From Variovorax boronicumulans (GTDB lineage: Bacteria > Pseudomonadota > Gammaproteobacteria > Burkholderiales > Burkholderiaceae_C), in contig NZ_JAAAFX010000004.1 of assembly GCF_019352895.1 (NCBI RefSeq), positions 1,385,276-1,449,275 on the forward strand: a stretch of DNA of 64,000 nucleotides. The letters run 5' to 3'. The notes beneath the pieces are model-generated. The model was not told where the DNA came from. It searched no databases and saw nothing but the letters and a program-made list of their open reading frames with translations. Positions 17,077-25,033 of the stretch are shown here, piece after piece (position 1 is the stretch's first letter; the number at the start of each line of letters is the position of its first letter). Position numbers and translations under genes: made by a program.

Positions 17077-18723
17077 CTAGGCTCGGGTGTCACCATCGGA
17101 GCGAAGCGCACGGCGCAGCACTTTTCCGACGGTGGACTTGGGCAGTTCGGCGAGTTGCTCGAGATGCCGGGGGACCTTGTAGGCGGCCAGATGCGCTCGG
17201 CAGTGCCGCTGCAATGCAGCGGTGTCGACGCGGTGGCCCGGCAGCACGGCGTAGTAAAGCTTCACGGCCTCGCCGGTGCGCTCGTCGTCGACCGCCACCA
17301 CGGCGCATTCGCGCACGCCGTCGAAGGCCTGCGCCACCGCCTCGACCTCGGCCGGATAGACGTTGAAGCCGGACACCAGAATCATGTCTTTCTTGCGGTC
17401 GACGATGCGCAGGAAGCCGTGTTCGTCGAAGACGCCGATGTCGCCGGTCTTGAAGAAGCCGTCGGCGCTGAAAGCCTCGGCCGTGGCCGCCGGATTGCGC
17501 CAGTAGCCGGCCATCACCTGCGCACCGCGGGCCCAGATCTCGCCGCGCTCCCCCTGCGGCACTTGCGCGCCTTCGGCGTCGCGCAGGCTGATCTCGGTGC
17601 CGGGCAAGGGCACGCCCACCGTGTCGGTGAAGTGCGCGATGTGGACCGGGTTGAGGGTCAGGATCGGCGAGGTCTCGGACAGGCCATAACCGAGCTTGAT
17701 GTGCGCGCCGGTGAAGCGCTTCCAGCGCGCCGAGGTCGACGGCGGAATCGGTGCGCCGCCGCCCCAGCTCACGCGGTGGCGCGAGAAATCGATCTGGTCG
17801 AACGCCGGATGCGCCATCAGCCCGACGAACAGCGTGTTGACACCCGTGATGGCAGTGAAGGGACTGCGCTTCAACAGCGCCACGAAGCCATCCATGTCGC
17901 GCGCGTTGGCGACGAGCACGTTCGTGGCACCCACCGACAGGTACGACAGCGTGTTCACCATCAGCGCGAAGATGTGATACAGCGGCAAGGCCGTGATCAC
18001 GGTCTCGCCATCCTGCGACATCGCCGCGCCGGCGAAGGCACGGTACTGGGCGATGTTGGCCAGCAGGTTGCCGTGCGAGAGCATTGCGCCCTTCGACAGG
18101 CCGGTCGTGCCGCCGGTGTACTGCAGGAAGGCCAGGTCCTGCGCGGCCAGTTCGGGCGCGGCGAAAGGCAGGCGTGCGCCGCGCTGCAGGCAATCCGCGA
18201 AATCGAGCACCTGCACGCCCGTGCACGGTGCTTCGTCCAGCGCGGCACCGAGCGTTTCGAAGGGATCGTCGGCCGCGACGATCACGGTACGGATTGCCGT
18301 CGATGCGATCACCTGCAGCAAGGTCGGCAGCGCGCTGCGATGCACCACGATGACCCCGGCATCCGCATCCTTGAGCTGATGCGCCAGCTCCGCCGGCGAG
18401 TACATCGGGTTCACGTTGACCTGCGCGGCGCCGGTGCGCAGGATCCCGATCATCCCGATGGGCGACGCCAGCACGTTGGGGCACATCATGGCCACGCGCT
18501 CGCCCGGCAGCACGTTCAACTCGCTTTGCAGCAAGGCGGCAAAGCTGCGTGACTGTCGATCCCAATCGGCGTAGCGCAGGCTGCGTTCGCCCTCCTGCAG
18601 CGCCACGCGATCAGCAAACTGTGCGGCCGCACGCTCGTACAGCGCGATCAGCGATCGATCCACCAGGGGCGGCAGGGCGTGCGGCACGCCGTCGCCATAC
18701 GAATCCAACCAGGCCGGGGTCAT
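17077..18723 (-). CDS. Long-chain-fatty-acid-CoA ligase family enzyme
   Basis: 548 residues of ANL-superfamily ligase: YTGGTTGLSKGA P-loop, GYGLSETSP, TGDIGVFDEHGFLRIVDRKKDMI and a C-terminal LPKSTVGKVLRR with the catalytic Lys. It resembles FadD-type enzymes more closely than the second ligase does, with IPPSTSARWKRFTG in the middle. Start at ATG 18723 has an excellent AAGGAGG eight bases upstream; the frame is open further upstream but that part is read-through of the neighbouring reductase. The start overlaps the MDR gene stop by four bases. Predicted cytosolic activation of a fatty or branched carboxylic acid feeding the adjacent dehydrogenase and hydratase. Confidence 0.9.
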   Translation of the reverse strand: MTPAWLDSYGDGVPHALPPLVDRSLIALYERAAAQFADRVALQEGERSLRYADWDRQSRSFAALLQSELNVLPGERVAMMCPNVLASPIGMIGILRTGAAQVNVNPMYSPAELAHQLKDADAGVIVVHRSALPTLLQVIASTAIRTVIVAADDPFETLGAALDEAPCTGVQVLDFADCLQRGARLPFAAPELAAQDLAFLQYTGGTTGLSKGAMLSHGNLLANIAQYRAFAGAAMSQDGETVITALPLYHIFALMVNTLSYLSVGATNVLVANARDMDGFVALLKRSPFTAITGVNTLFVGLMAHPAFDQIDFSRHRVSWGGGAPIPPSTSARWKRFTGAHIKLGYGLSETSPILTLNPVHIAHFTDTVGVPLPGTEISLRDAEGAQVPQGERGEIWARGAQVMAGYWRNPAATAEAFSADGFFKTGDIGVFDEHGFLRIVDRKKDMILVSGFNVYPAEVEAVAQAFDGVRECAVVAVDDERTGEAVKLYYAVLPGHRVDTAALQRHCRAHLAAYKVPRHLEQLAELPKSTVGKVLRRALRSDGDTRA

Positions 18724-19748
18724 TGCGCCGGTCCTCCTTGCGGCGACGCGGCCACCAGCTTGCGGCCGAAGCTCTGGCCCGCGAAGAGATCGCAGAAGGC
18801 GCCCGGCAACTGCTCGAAGCCCTCGACGATGTCTTCGTGCGCGACCAGCTGGCCAGCCTGCCACCAGTCCCTGATGTGTGCGATGGCCTCGCCGTAGCGC
18901 GGCGCGTGGTCGTAGGCCAGCAGGCCCTCGATGCGCAAGCGCTGCGAGATCACATGGCTGGTGTTCCGGATGCCGTGGCGCCGCTCGGGCGCGAGGCTGT
19001 AGTCCTCGGTCTGTCCGCACACCACGATGCGACCCCGAAGCTTCATGTGGGGCAAGACGACGTCCACCATCCGGTTGCCGACGTTGTCGAACAGGACGTC
19101 GATGCCATCGGGAAAGAGGCGTCCGAGCGCGGTGGAGAGATCGTCGAGCTTGCGGTAGTTGACAGCCTGCGCAAAGCCAGCTGCGGTGGTCAACCACTCG
19201 GCCTTGGCATCGCTGCCCGCCAGCCCGACCACATGCGCGCCCCGCAGGCGAGCGATCTGCCCGGCCGCCGCGCCGACCGCGCCTGCGGCCGAGGTGACCA
19301 GCACCGTGTCGCCAGCCTTCACGCGCCCTACTTCGCCGATGCCGAAGTAGGCCGTTATGCCCGGTGTTCCGAGCAGGCCCAGCAGGGCGCCGATCGGCAT
19401 GCCGCCGCGCTCCGGTGCCTTCTTCAACGCGGCCTCAGGAAAGTCGCCGGCCTCGCGCCAGCCCAGCAGGCCGGTGACCAGATCGCCGGCGGCAAAACTG
19501 TCGCTGCAGCTCTCCAGCACTTCGGCGATGGCGGCGCCGCCGACCACACCGCCGATCGCCACCGGCTCGACATAGCTGCGAACGCCACCGAGCCGGGCGC
19601 GCATGCCGGGATCGGCCGCCCAGTACAGCGCGCGCACGCGCACGGAACCCGGCGGCAGGGGTGGCAGCACCCGCGTCTCGAGGCCGAAGTCCGAGGGCCG
19701 GGCCAGGCCTTCGGGGCGCCGCGCCAGCACGATCTCGCGTGTCCGCAT
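18720..19748 (-). CDS. MDR-family NADP-dependent oxidoreductase (zinc-free, PTGR/curcumin-reductase type)
   Basis: A 342-residue medium-chain reductase. The first half carries PLPPGSVRVRALYWAADPGMR, the second a Rossmann site VTSAAGAVGAAAGQIARLRG, and FDNVGNRMVDVVLPHM near the active site. No zinc-ligand cluster is visible, as in prostaglandin-reductase/curcumin-reductase-like enzymes that reduce alpha,beta-unsaturated ketones or enoyl groups. GGAG before the ATG at 19748 derives from the end of the acyl-CoA dehydrogenase gene. In this operon it may reduce a double bond that ordinary beta-oxidation cannot handle; the substrate is not readable. Confidence 0.85.
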   Translation of the reverse strand: MRTREIVLARRPEGLARPSDFGLETRVLPPLPPGSVRVRALYWAADPGMRARLGGVRSYVEPVAIGGVVGGAAIAEVLESCSDSFAAGDLVTGLLGWREAGDFPEAALKKAPERGGMPIGALLGLLGTPGITAYFGIGEVGRVKAGDTVLVTSAAGAVGAAAGQIARLRGAHVVGLAGSDAKAEWLTTAAGFAQAVNYRKLDDLSTALGRLFPDGIDVLFDNVGNRMVDVVLPHMKLRGRIVVCGQTEDYSLAPERRHGIRNTSHVISQRLRIEGLLAYDHAPRYGEAIAHIRDWWQAGQLVAHEDIVEGFEQLPGAFCDLFAGQSFGRKLVAASPQGGPAQ

Positions 19749-19757
19749 GGCGCGCTC

Positions 19758-20927
19758 CTATTCCGGCAGCCGCATGCGTGCGGCGATGTTGTTCTTCTGG
19801 ATGTTGGAAGAGCCGCCGACGATCGGCATCACGCAGATGTCGCGCACATGGCGCTCCATGTCGTACTCCTCGGCGCAACCGTAAGCCCCCATCACTCGCT
19901 GGCAGGCCAGCACGATGTCGACGGCGGTGTCGCCGACGAACAGCTTGGCCATCGAGGACTCGATGCTCGCGGGCCGGTGTTCGGTGGCGAGCCAGGCTGC
20001 GTGATAGAGCATGTGGCGGCAGGCCTGCAGGCGCGTGCGCGCCTCGACCAGGGAGTGCCGTACCGACTGGTGGGCGCAGATCGGCTTGCCGAACTGGCGA
20101 CGCTCCTGCGCATAGGCCCAGGCCTCGTTGACGGCGGCGGTCGCGATGCCCAGCGCGCTGGCCGTGATCTCGAGCTTCTCGCAATCGAGCGCCGGCCCGG
20201 CCAGCATCTTCCAGCCCTGGTTCCAGCCCTCGAGCCCCCCCATGATGTGATCGACCGGCACCTCGACGTTGTCGAAGATCACGTCGGTGGTCTTGGCATA
20301 GCGGATGCCGATGTGATCGATGTCGCGGATCGTCACGCCCGGCAACTGCGGTGAGACGAGCACCATCGACAGGTTGCGGTAGCGCGGCGCCTCGGCGTCC
20401 GACTTGACCAGACAGACGATCAGGTCGGCGAAGCGCGCGCCGGTGCACCAGCGCTTGGTGCCGTTGAGGATCACGCGTTGGCCGTCCTCGCTCAGGCGCG
20501 CGCTGGTCGTGACGCTGGCCAGGTCGCCGCCGACGTCGGGCTCCGACAGACCGTAGGCGAACAGCATTTCGCCGCGCGCGATGCGCGGCAGCCAGTCGCG
20601 CTTCTGCGCCTGCGAGCCGTTTTCGCCGACGTTCAGTCCACCGTAGAAGGCGCAATGCGTGAACGCCGCCGCCATCGAGACGCCGTGCTGCGCGAGCTCC
20701 TCGATCACCGCGCAGGCGGCAACGATGTCGCGGCCCGCCCCGCCATGCGCTTCGTCGATGGTGAGGCCGCAGACGCCCAGCGCCGCGAGCTTGCGAAACA
20801 GCGGCATCGAGAAGGTGCAATCGCGGTCCCACTGGCGCACGCTCTCGCGCGGCATCTCGCGCTCGGCGAAACGACGTACGGTCTCTCGCAACTGGGTGAT
20901 GTGTTCGGGTTCGGATGTGAAGTACAT
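19758..20927 (-). CDS. Acyl-CoA dehydrogenase
   Basis: 389 residues from ATG 20927, the usual length for this FAD enzyme. Visible features are the N-terminal helix TVRRFAEREM, the mid-domain FAYGLSEPDVGGDLASV (flavin-binding signature), the RQFGKPI motif and the C-terminal MGAYGCAEEYDMERHVRDICVMPIVGGSSNIQ. It introduces the 2,3-double bond into an acyl-CoA, passing electrons to ETF. An earlier ATG at 20990 would overlap the hydratase gene; the later start fits family length better, though neither has a clear Shine-Dalgarno sequence. It is followed after nine bases by the MDR reductase. Confidence 0.9.
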   Translation of the reverse strand: MYFTSEPEHITQLRETVRRFAEREMPRESVRQWDRDCTFSMPLFRKLAALGVCGLTIDEAHGGAGRDIVAACAVIEELAQHGVSMAAAFTHCAFYGGLNVGENGSQAQKRDWLPRIARGEMLFAYGLSEPDVGGDLASVTTSARLSEDGQRVILNGTKRWCTGARFADLIVCLVKSDAEAPRYRNLSMVLVSPQLPGVTIRDIDHIGIRYAKTTDVIFDNVEVPVDHIMGGLEGWNQGWKMLAGPALDCEKLEITASALGIATAAVNEAWAYAQERRQFGKPICAHQSVRHSLVEARTRLQACRHMLYHAAWLATEHRPASIESSMAKLFVGDTAVDIVLACQRVMGAYGCAEEYDMERHVRDICVMPIVGGSSNIQKNNIAARMRLPE

Positions 20928-20955
20928 GGGGGGCAAATTGGTCGGGGGGTGCCGT

Positions 20956-21789
20956 TCAGCGGCCGTTGAAGCGCGGGCGACGCTTCTCATTGAAGGCGTT
21001 GACTGCCTCCTGGTGGTCGGGCAGCAGATTGCTCAGCATCTCGTAGCCCACCGATGCATCCATCAGCTCCACGGCCAGTTTGCGCAGCGGGATGTTGGCC
21101 ACGGTCTTGGTCCAGCGGATGGCCCAGGTCGCGCCGCTCGCCAGCTTCTCGGCCATCGCGTCGACCCGGGCGTCGAGGTCGGCGTCGTCCACCACGTGGT
21201 TGACCAGGCCGAGCTCGCGCGCTTCTTCGGCGGTGAGCATCTGGCCCGTCATGAGCAGTTCCTTGGCCCGCGCGAATCCGATCAGCTGCGGCCAGATCAC
21301 CGGACCGCCGTCCCCGGCCACGAAGCCCATGCGCACATGGGGATCGCCGATGGACGCAGACCGGCCGGCGATCACGATGTCGCACAGCAGGGCCATGGTG
21401 GCGCCCAGCCCTGCCGCCGGGCCGTTGAGGCGGCAGATCAGCGGCTTCTCGAGATCGAGCAGGCTGGTCACGATGCGCTTGCCGTGCGGCGCGATCGCAC
21501 GGAAACGCTCGGGCACGTCGATCATTCCCTGCATCCACGCCGTGTCGCCGCCCGCGCAGAAGGCGCGGCCCGCGCCGGTCAGCACCACGACGTCGGAACC
21601 CGGGTCGTCGTTGGCATCGATGAAGACATGTGCCAGTTCGCGATGCAGGTCGTCATCGATGGCGTTGAGTTGATCGGGCCGGTTCAGGCTGATGCGCAAT
21701 ACACGGCCGGCGCGCGCAAATGCGAGGGCCCGGTAGCGGGACATCCAGTCGTCGCTGCCTGCGGCAGCGGGATCGAGGTTCAGGTTCAT
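20956..21789 (-). CDS. Enoyl-CoA hydratase/isomerase family protein
   Basis: This 277-residue crotonase-fold protein has VLRISLNRPDQLNAID at the first strand, the oxyanion-hole sequences AFCAGGDTAWM and NGPAAGLGATMALLCDIVIAG, and the GFVAGDGGP loop. It leads the seven-gene minus-strand operon, upstream of the acyl-CoA dehydrogenase. ATG 21789 is chosen; a TTG at 21828 in the same frame is less likely. Expected role is hydration of the enoyl-CoA made by the dehydrogenase. The active-site acid positions differ between subfamilies, so hydratase versus isomerase is not settled. Confidence 0.88.
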   Translation of the reverse strand: MNLNLDPAAAGSDDWMSRYRALAFARAGRVLRISLNRPDQLNAIDDDLHRELAHVFIDANDDPGSDVVVLTGAGRAFCAGGDTAWMQGMIDVPERFRAIAPHGKRIVTSLLDLEKPLICRLNGPAAGLGATMALLCDIVIAGRSASIGDPHVRMGFVAGDGGPVIWPQLIGFARAKELLMTGQMLTAEEARELGLVNHVVDDADLDARVDAMAEKLASGATWAIRWTKTVANIPLRKLAVELMDASVGYEMLSNLLPDHQEAVNAFNEKRRPRFNGR

Positions 21790-21920
21790 GGCGGCAACGG
21801 AGAGGCTGGATCGGATGAATGCACTCAAACTGAGGCATCCTCATTTTCTCCATTGTGTGGACTTTGATCGCCCTGGATGGTCAGGATTTGCCCTAGGTGG
21901 AAAGGCGGTACAAAGCTGCC

Positions 21921-22535
21921 ATGGCAAAAAAGGCAAAAGAGAAGGCACTGGAAGTGCGGGGCGTGCGCGGCGATCGGCGCGACGACATCATTTCGGCCGC
22001 GCGGCGGCTTTTCGCGGCCAAGGGCTACGAGGCGACCACGATGGCGGAGATCGCCGCGTCGCTGGAGCTGGCCGAGGGCACGGTCTATCTCTATTTCGAC
22101 AACAAGCGGATGCTGGTCACCGCGGTGGCGATCGCCTGGTTCGGCGACATCGTCGACCAGACCGAACGCGAGGCGGAGGCGATCGCCGCACTGCCGGCTC
22201 GACTGCAGTTCCTGATCCGCAGCCATCTCGAGATGATCCTGGCCCATCCCTCGATGTACCTGCTGTTCATCCGCGAGGTGCGCGCCAGCCCGACCTACGA
22301 ATCCTCGGGCGGCCGGGCTCTCAACAGGCGCTACACCGACCTGCTGCGCCCCTGCATCGACGGCGCCAAACCGACACCGGGCCTCGATTTTCCAGTGGCA
22401 CGCGACATGGTCTACGGCGGCGTCGAGCACGTGGCGTGGTCGGCCATCGTGCGCAAGGAGACCGCGCCCGCGCGCATCCAGCAGTTGTCGGCCGACCTGG
22501 CGACCGCCTATGGGCGGGCGCTCGGACTGGCCTGA
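21921..22535 (+). CDS. TetR-family regulator of the acyl-CoA operon
   Basis: A 204-residue repressor. The N-terminal TetR DNA-binding domain reads ISAARRLFAAKGYEATTMAEIAASLELAEGTVYLYFDNKRML, a textbook helix-turn-helix with the conserved YLYF. The C-terminal half (YLLFIREVRASPTYESSG...) resembles FadR-like TetR proteins that sense acyl-CoAs. It is divergent from the seven-gene catabolic operon with 131 bases between the starts, so it probably represses that operon and itself until an acyl-CoA binds. ATG 21921 is used; GTG 21897 is an alternative. I found no convincing palindrome in the intergenic space. Confidence 0.88.
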   Translation: MAKKAKEKALEVRGVRGDRRDDIISAARRLFAAKGYEATTMAEIAASLELAEGTVYLYFDNKRMLVTAVAIAWFGDIVDQTEREAEAIAALPARLQFLIRSHLEMILAHPSMYLLFIREVRASPTYESSGGRALNRRYTDLLRPCIDGAKPTPGLDFPVARDMVYGGVEHVAWSAIVRKETAPARIQQLSADLATAYGRALGLA

Positions 22536-22610
22536 AGTCCTGCGGTCGGGCGAAGGGGCGCGGTCAGTCCGGCATCAGGGCGATGCGGCCACGCGCGCGT
22601 GCACCCGGTC

Positions 22611-23999
22611 TCAGGCCTTGTCCGCCTTCCCCGCCGCATTGGCGAACTTGCTGAGCAGGCGGTCGACCCTCCAGGGCTGCAGGTCGCGGTCTTCCGCCGC
22701 TTCCTTGCGGCGGATGGCGTTGCGCACCACCAGTGAGCCAACGTAGCGGATCGGCTCCGGCGGGAACAACCCCAGCGGCCCCTGGAGCAGCGGGCTGCGT
22801 GTCCAGGCGTTGTCTTCATCGAGCACCAGCGACGAGAGGATCTGCCCGCCCATGTAGGTGGGACCCACGCCGTTGCCCGAGTAGCCGAAGCCGTAGAAGA
22901 TGTGCCGCGCGCCGTTCAGGCGGCCGAAGAAGGGGAAGCCGGTCGCCGAGCGGTCCGAGGGGCCGTTCCAGCTTGCGGTGACGGGCACGCCGCGCAGCGA
23001 GGGAAAGAAGTCGTCGAGCGCGCGCTTGAGGTCGGCCTCGTAGGGCGAGCGCTGGTCGAACACCGGCGCGATGCGCCCACCCCAGGCGAAGGTGTTGCCG
23101 CCCTTGCCCAGCATCAGCCGGCCGTCGGCGGTGCTGCGGTAGTAGTAGACGAAGGTGCGCGAGTCCAGCACCGACACGCCGTCGGTCAGCCCCATGGCCT
23201 GCAGCAGCTCGGGACACTTCTCGGTGATCACCATGTCGCTCGAGACGATGGCGATGCTGCGCTCGAACTGCGGCAGCGCGCGGGCCATCCAGGCGTTCAT
23301 CGCCAGCACCAGCTTGGGCGCCTCGAGGCTGCCGGCGGGCGTGCGCACCGTGACCGGGTGGCCGCGCGTGAAGTCGAGCATCGGGCTGCGCTCGTAGATG
23401 CGGATGCCCATGCGCAGCGCCACGCGCCGCAGGCCGCGCACCAGCTTGCCCGGGTGGACGGTGGCCGCGATGGGCGAGTACACGCCCGCCAGGTTGCGCG
23501 CCGAGCCCGAGCGGCGGGCCACCTCTTCGGGCGGCAGGGTGCGGTACGAATGGATCCCGCAGTCCTCCAGCGCCTTCATCACCGGGTCGAGCGTGCCGAC
23601 CTGGGCCTGCGAGGTGGCGGTGTAGAGCGTGCCGTCCTGCCGCAGCTCGGCATCGATGCCCTGTGCGCGGCAGAAGTCCGCGATGTGCTGCACCGCGGCC
23701 TCCGAGGCCTTGACCAGGCGGATGGCCTCGGCCTCGCCGAACAGCCGGCGCAGGGTGAAGAACTTGGCCGACCAGGTCAGCAGGCAGCCGCCGTTGCGCC
23801 CGCTCGCGCCGGCGCCGCAGAGGTCGCTCTCGAGGATGGCGATGTCGAGCGCGGGGTTGCGCTGCTTGGCCTGGATGGCGGTCCACAGCCCGGTGAAGCC
23901 GCCGCCCACGATGCACACGTCGGCGTGCTGCGCGCCCTGCAGCGCAGGGGCGAGTTCGCCGTCGTTGAACAGGGCCTGTTCGATCCAGAAGGGGCGCAT
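22611..23999 (-). CDS. FAD-dependent amine oxidase (DAO family) of the phosphonate operon
   Basis: 462 residues of DadA/PuuB-type flavoprotein: the dinucleotide site VCIVGGGFTGLWTAIQAK, an SGRNGG loop where FAD is often attached, and the C-terminal GYSGNGVGPTYMGGQ flavin-binding motif. Such enzymes oxidise primary or secondary amines. It is the last gene of the phosphonate catabolic operon, 21 bases after the GNAT. FAD oxidoreductases recur in phosphonate clusters, where some oxidise AEP or N-methyl-AEP to phosphonoacetaldehyde; that substrate is an inference from context. Gamma-glutamylputrescine oxidase is the alternative family reading. Confidence 0.82.
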   Translation of the reverse strand: MRPFWIEQALFNDGELAPALQGAQHADVCIVGGGFTGLWTAIQAKQRNPALDIAILESDLCGAGASGRNGGCLLTWSAKFFTLRRLFGEAEAIRLVKASEAAVQHIADFCRAQGIDAELRQDGTLYTATSQAQVGTLDPVMKALEDCGIHSYRTLPPEEVARRSGSARNLAGVYSPIAATVHPGKLVRGLRRVALRMGIRIYERSPMLDFTRGHPVTVRTPAGSLEAPKLVLAMNAWMARALPQFERSIAIVSSDMVITEKCPELLQAMGLTDGVSVLDSRTFVYYYRSTADGRLMLGKGGNTFAWGGRIAPVFDQRSPYEADLKRALDDFFPSLRGVPVTASWNGPSDRSATGFPFFGRLNGARHIFYGFGYSGNGVGPTYMGGQILSSLVLDEDNAWTRSPLLQGPLGLFPPEPIRYVGSLVVRNAIRRKEAAEDRDLQPWRVDRLLSKFANAAGKADKA

Positions 24000-24020
24000 G
24001 TCGCGTGCTCTCTCAGGTGG

Positions 24021-24470
24021 TCAGGGCTTGCGCCGCATCTCGTGGGAAAAGCCGTTCTCGCGCTCGATGACGAAGCCCAGGCGCTGGTAGAGCCCGCGGG
24101 CCGGATTGGCTTTCAGCACGCTGAGCGTGAGGTCGGCACCTGCCTGCGTGGCCTGATCGACGACTTCGCCCAGCAAGGCGGCGCCGATGCCGCTGCCCTG
24201 GCAGGCCGGCACCAGCTGGATCTGGATGACGACCCACTCCAGCGCGTCGCGCGACACCTTGAGCAGGCCGACCGGCACGCCCTCTTGCAGCAGCAATTCG
24301 GCGCACTCGAAGCGGTGCATCAGCCGCGCCATGTGATGGGCATCGTCGATCTCGGCACCCGATGCGACGAGGTGGCCGTTCATCGTCTGCTGGCGCAGCG
24401 CGAACAGGAAGGGGATGTCCTGCGGCGTGGCCGGACGGCGCGTAAGCGCGCGCGGCCGCACGGCGCTCAC
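24021..24470 (-). CDS. GNAT-family N-acetyltransferase in phosphonate operon
   Basis: A 149-residue acetyltransferase. The acetyl-CoA-binding core is VVIQIQLVPACQGSGIGAALL (motif A with QGSGIG), followed by LTLSVLKANPARGLYQRLGF, typical of motif B. It starts at GTG 24470, whose GTGA overlaps the stop of the HD-oxygenase gene, so the longer frame upstream is not the gene. In the phosphonate operon it could acetylate aminoalkylphosphonates as PhnO does, but it shows no specific likeness to PhnO that I can identify, and other amines are possible. Confidence 0.8.
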   Translation of the reverse strand: MSAVRPRALTRRPATPQDIPFLFALRQQTMNGHLVASGAEIDDAHHMARLMHRFECAELLLQEGVPVGLLKVSRDALEWVVIQIQLVPACQGSGIGAALLGEVVDQATQAGADLTLSVLKANPARGLYQRLGFVIERENGFSHEMRRKP

Positions 24471-25033
24471 GCCCGCCCCGTGGCCGCGATCGCCATGTGC
24501 CGCGCGTAGTGGGCCAGGTCGGGCGTCCTGGCATCGGCGCACTTGGCGCTGTCGTCCCAGCGTCGCAGGCGCACCGCATCGAGCGCATGCGGCAGCGCCT
24601 CGAACTGCAGCGCCTGGGCGTCGTCGAACACGCCGCCCTGCAGCACCAGGCTGCGCTGCGAATCGGCCGACAGGGCTTCGAGGTAGCCCGGCTCGCGCGC
24701 GCACAGGTAGCGCTTGGCGTCCACGTGCAGCCGTATCGGGTCCAGCGTGGCCGGGCCGAACAGGTGCTTGAGGAAGGCGCGGCTTCGGTACTGGTGCAGG
24801 TCGTCCAGCCCCTGCTGCGTGGGTGTGCCTTCCATGCCGTGCAGCAGGTGCCCCAGGTCGTGCAGCAGGCTGGCGGTGATGAGCTCGCTGGACGCGCCGG
24901 CCTGCTCGGCCAGGTGCGCGGACTGCAGCGCATGCTGCAGCTGCGTCACGGGTTCGCCGTCGTACTGCGCATGGCCCCTGGCCTCGAACAGGGCGACGAT
25001 GCCCGCGATGTCGAGCGGTGCGTTGGCTACCAC
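24467..25033 (-). CDS. PhnZ-like HD-domain di-iron oxygenase, phosphonate degradation
   Basis: 188 residues, GTG start at 25033 overlapping the aldehyde dehydrogenase gene by seven bases. The HD metal ligands are clear: H34, H58-D59, H80, H103 and the Asp pair D160/D161. Y24, E27 and H62 fall at positions described for substrate binding in PhnZ (recalled from the PhnZ literature), with K107 near its K108. PhnZ is a mixed-valence di-iron enzyme that cleaves (R)-1-hydroxy-2-aminoethylphosphonate to glycine and phosphate with O2. The partner hydroxylase PhnY* is not in the window, so the substrate may be imported ready-made or be a different hydroxyphosphonate. It may also match the HDIG family named for phosphonate operons. 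Confidence 0.85.
   Translation of the reverse strand: MVANAPLDIAGIVALFEARGHAQYDGEPVTQLQHALQSAHLAEQAGASSELITASLLHDLGHLLHGMEGTPTQQGLDDLHQYRSRAFLKHLFGPATLDPIRLHVDAKRYLCAREPGYLEALSADSQRSLVLQGGVFDDAQALQFEALPHALDAVRLRRWDDSAKCADARTPDLAHYARHMAIAATGRA

Noticed and set aside
21790..21920. TetR operator between the acyl-CoA operon and its regulator
   Set aside because: I looked for inverted repeats and found only four- to five-base matches, too weak to report as a site.
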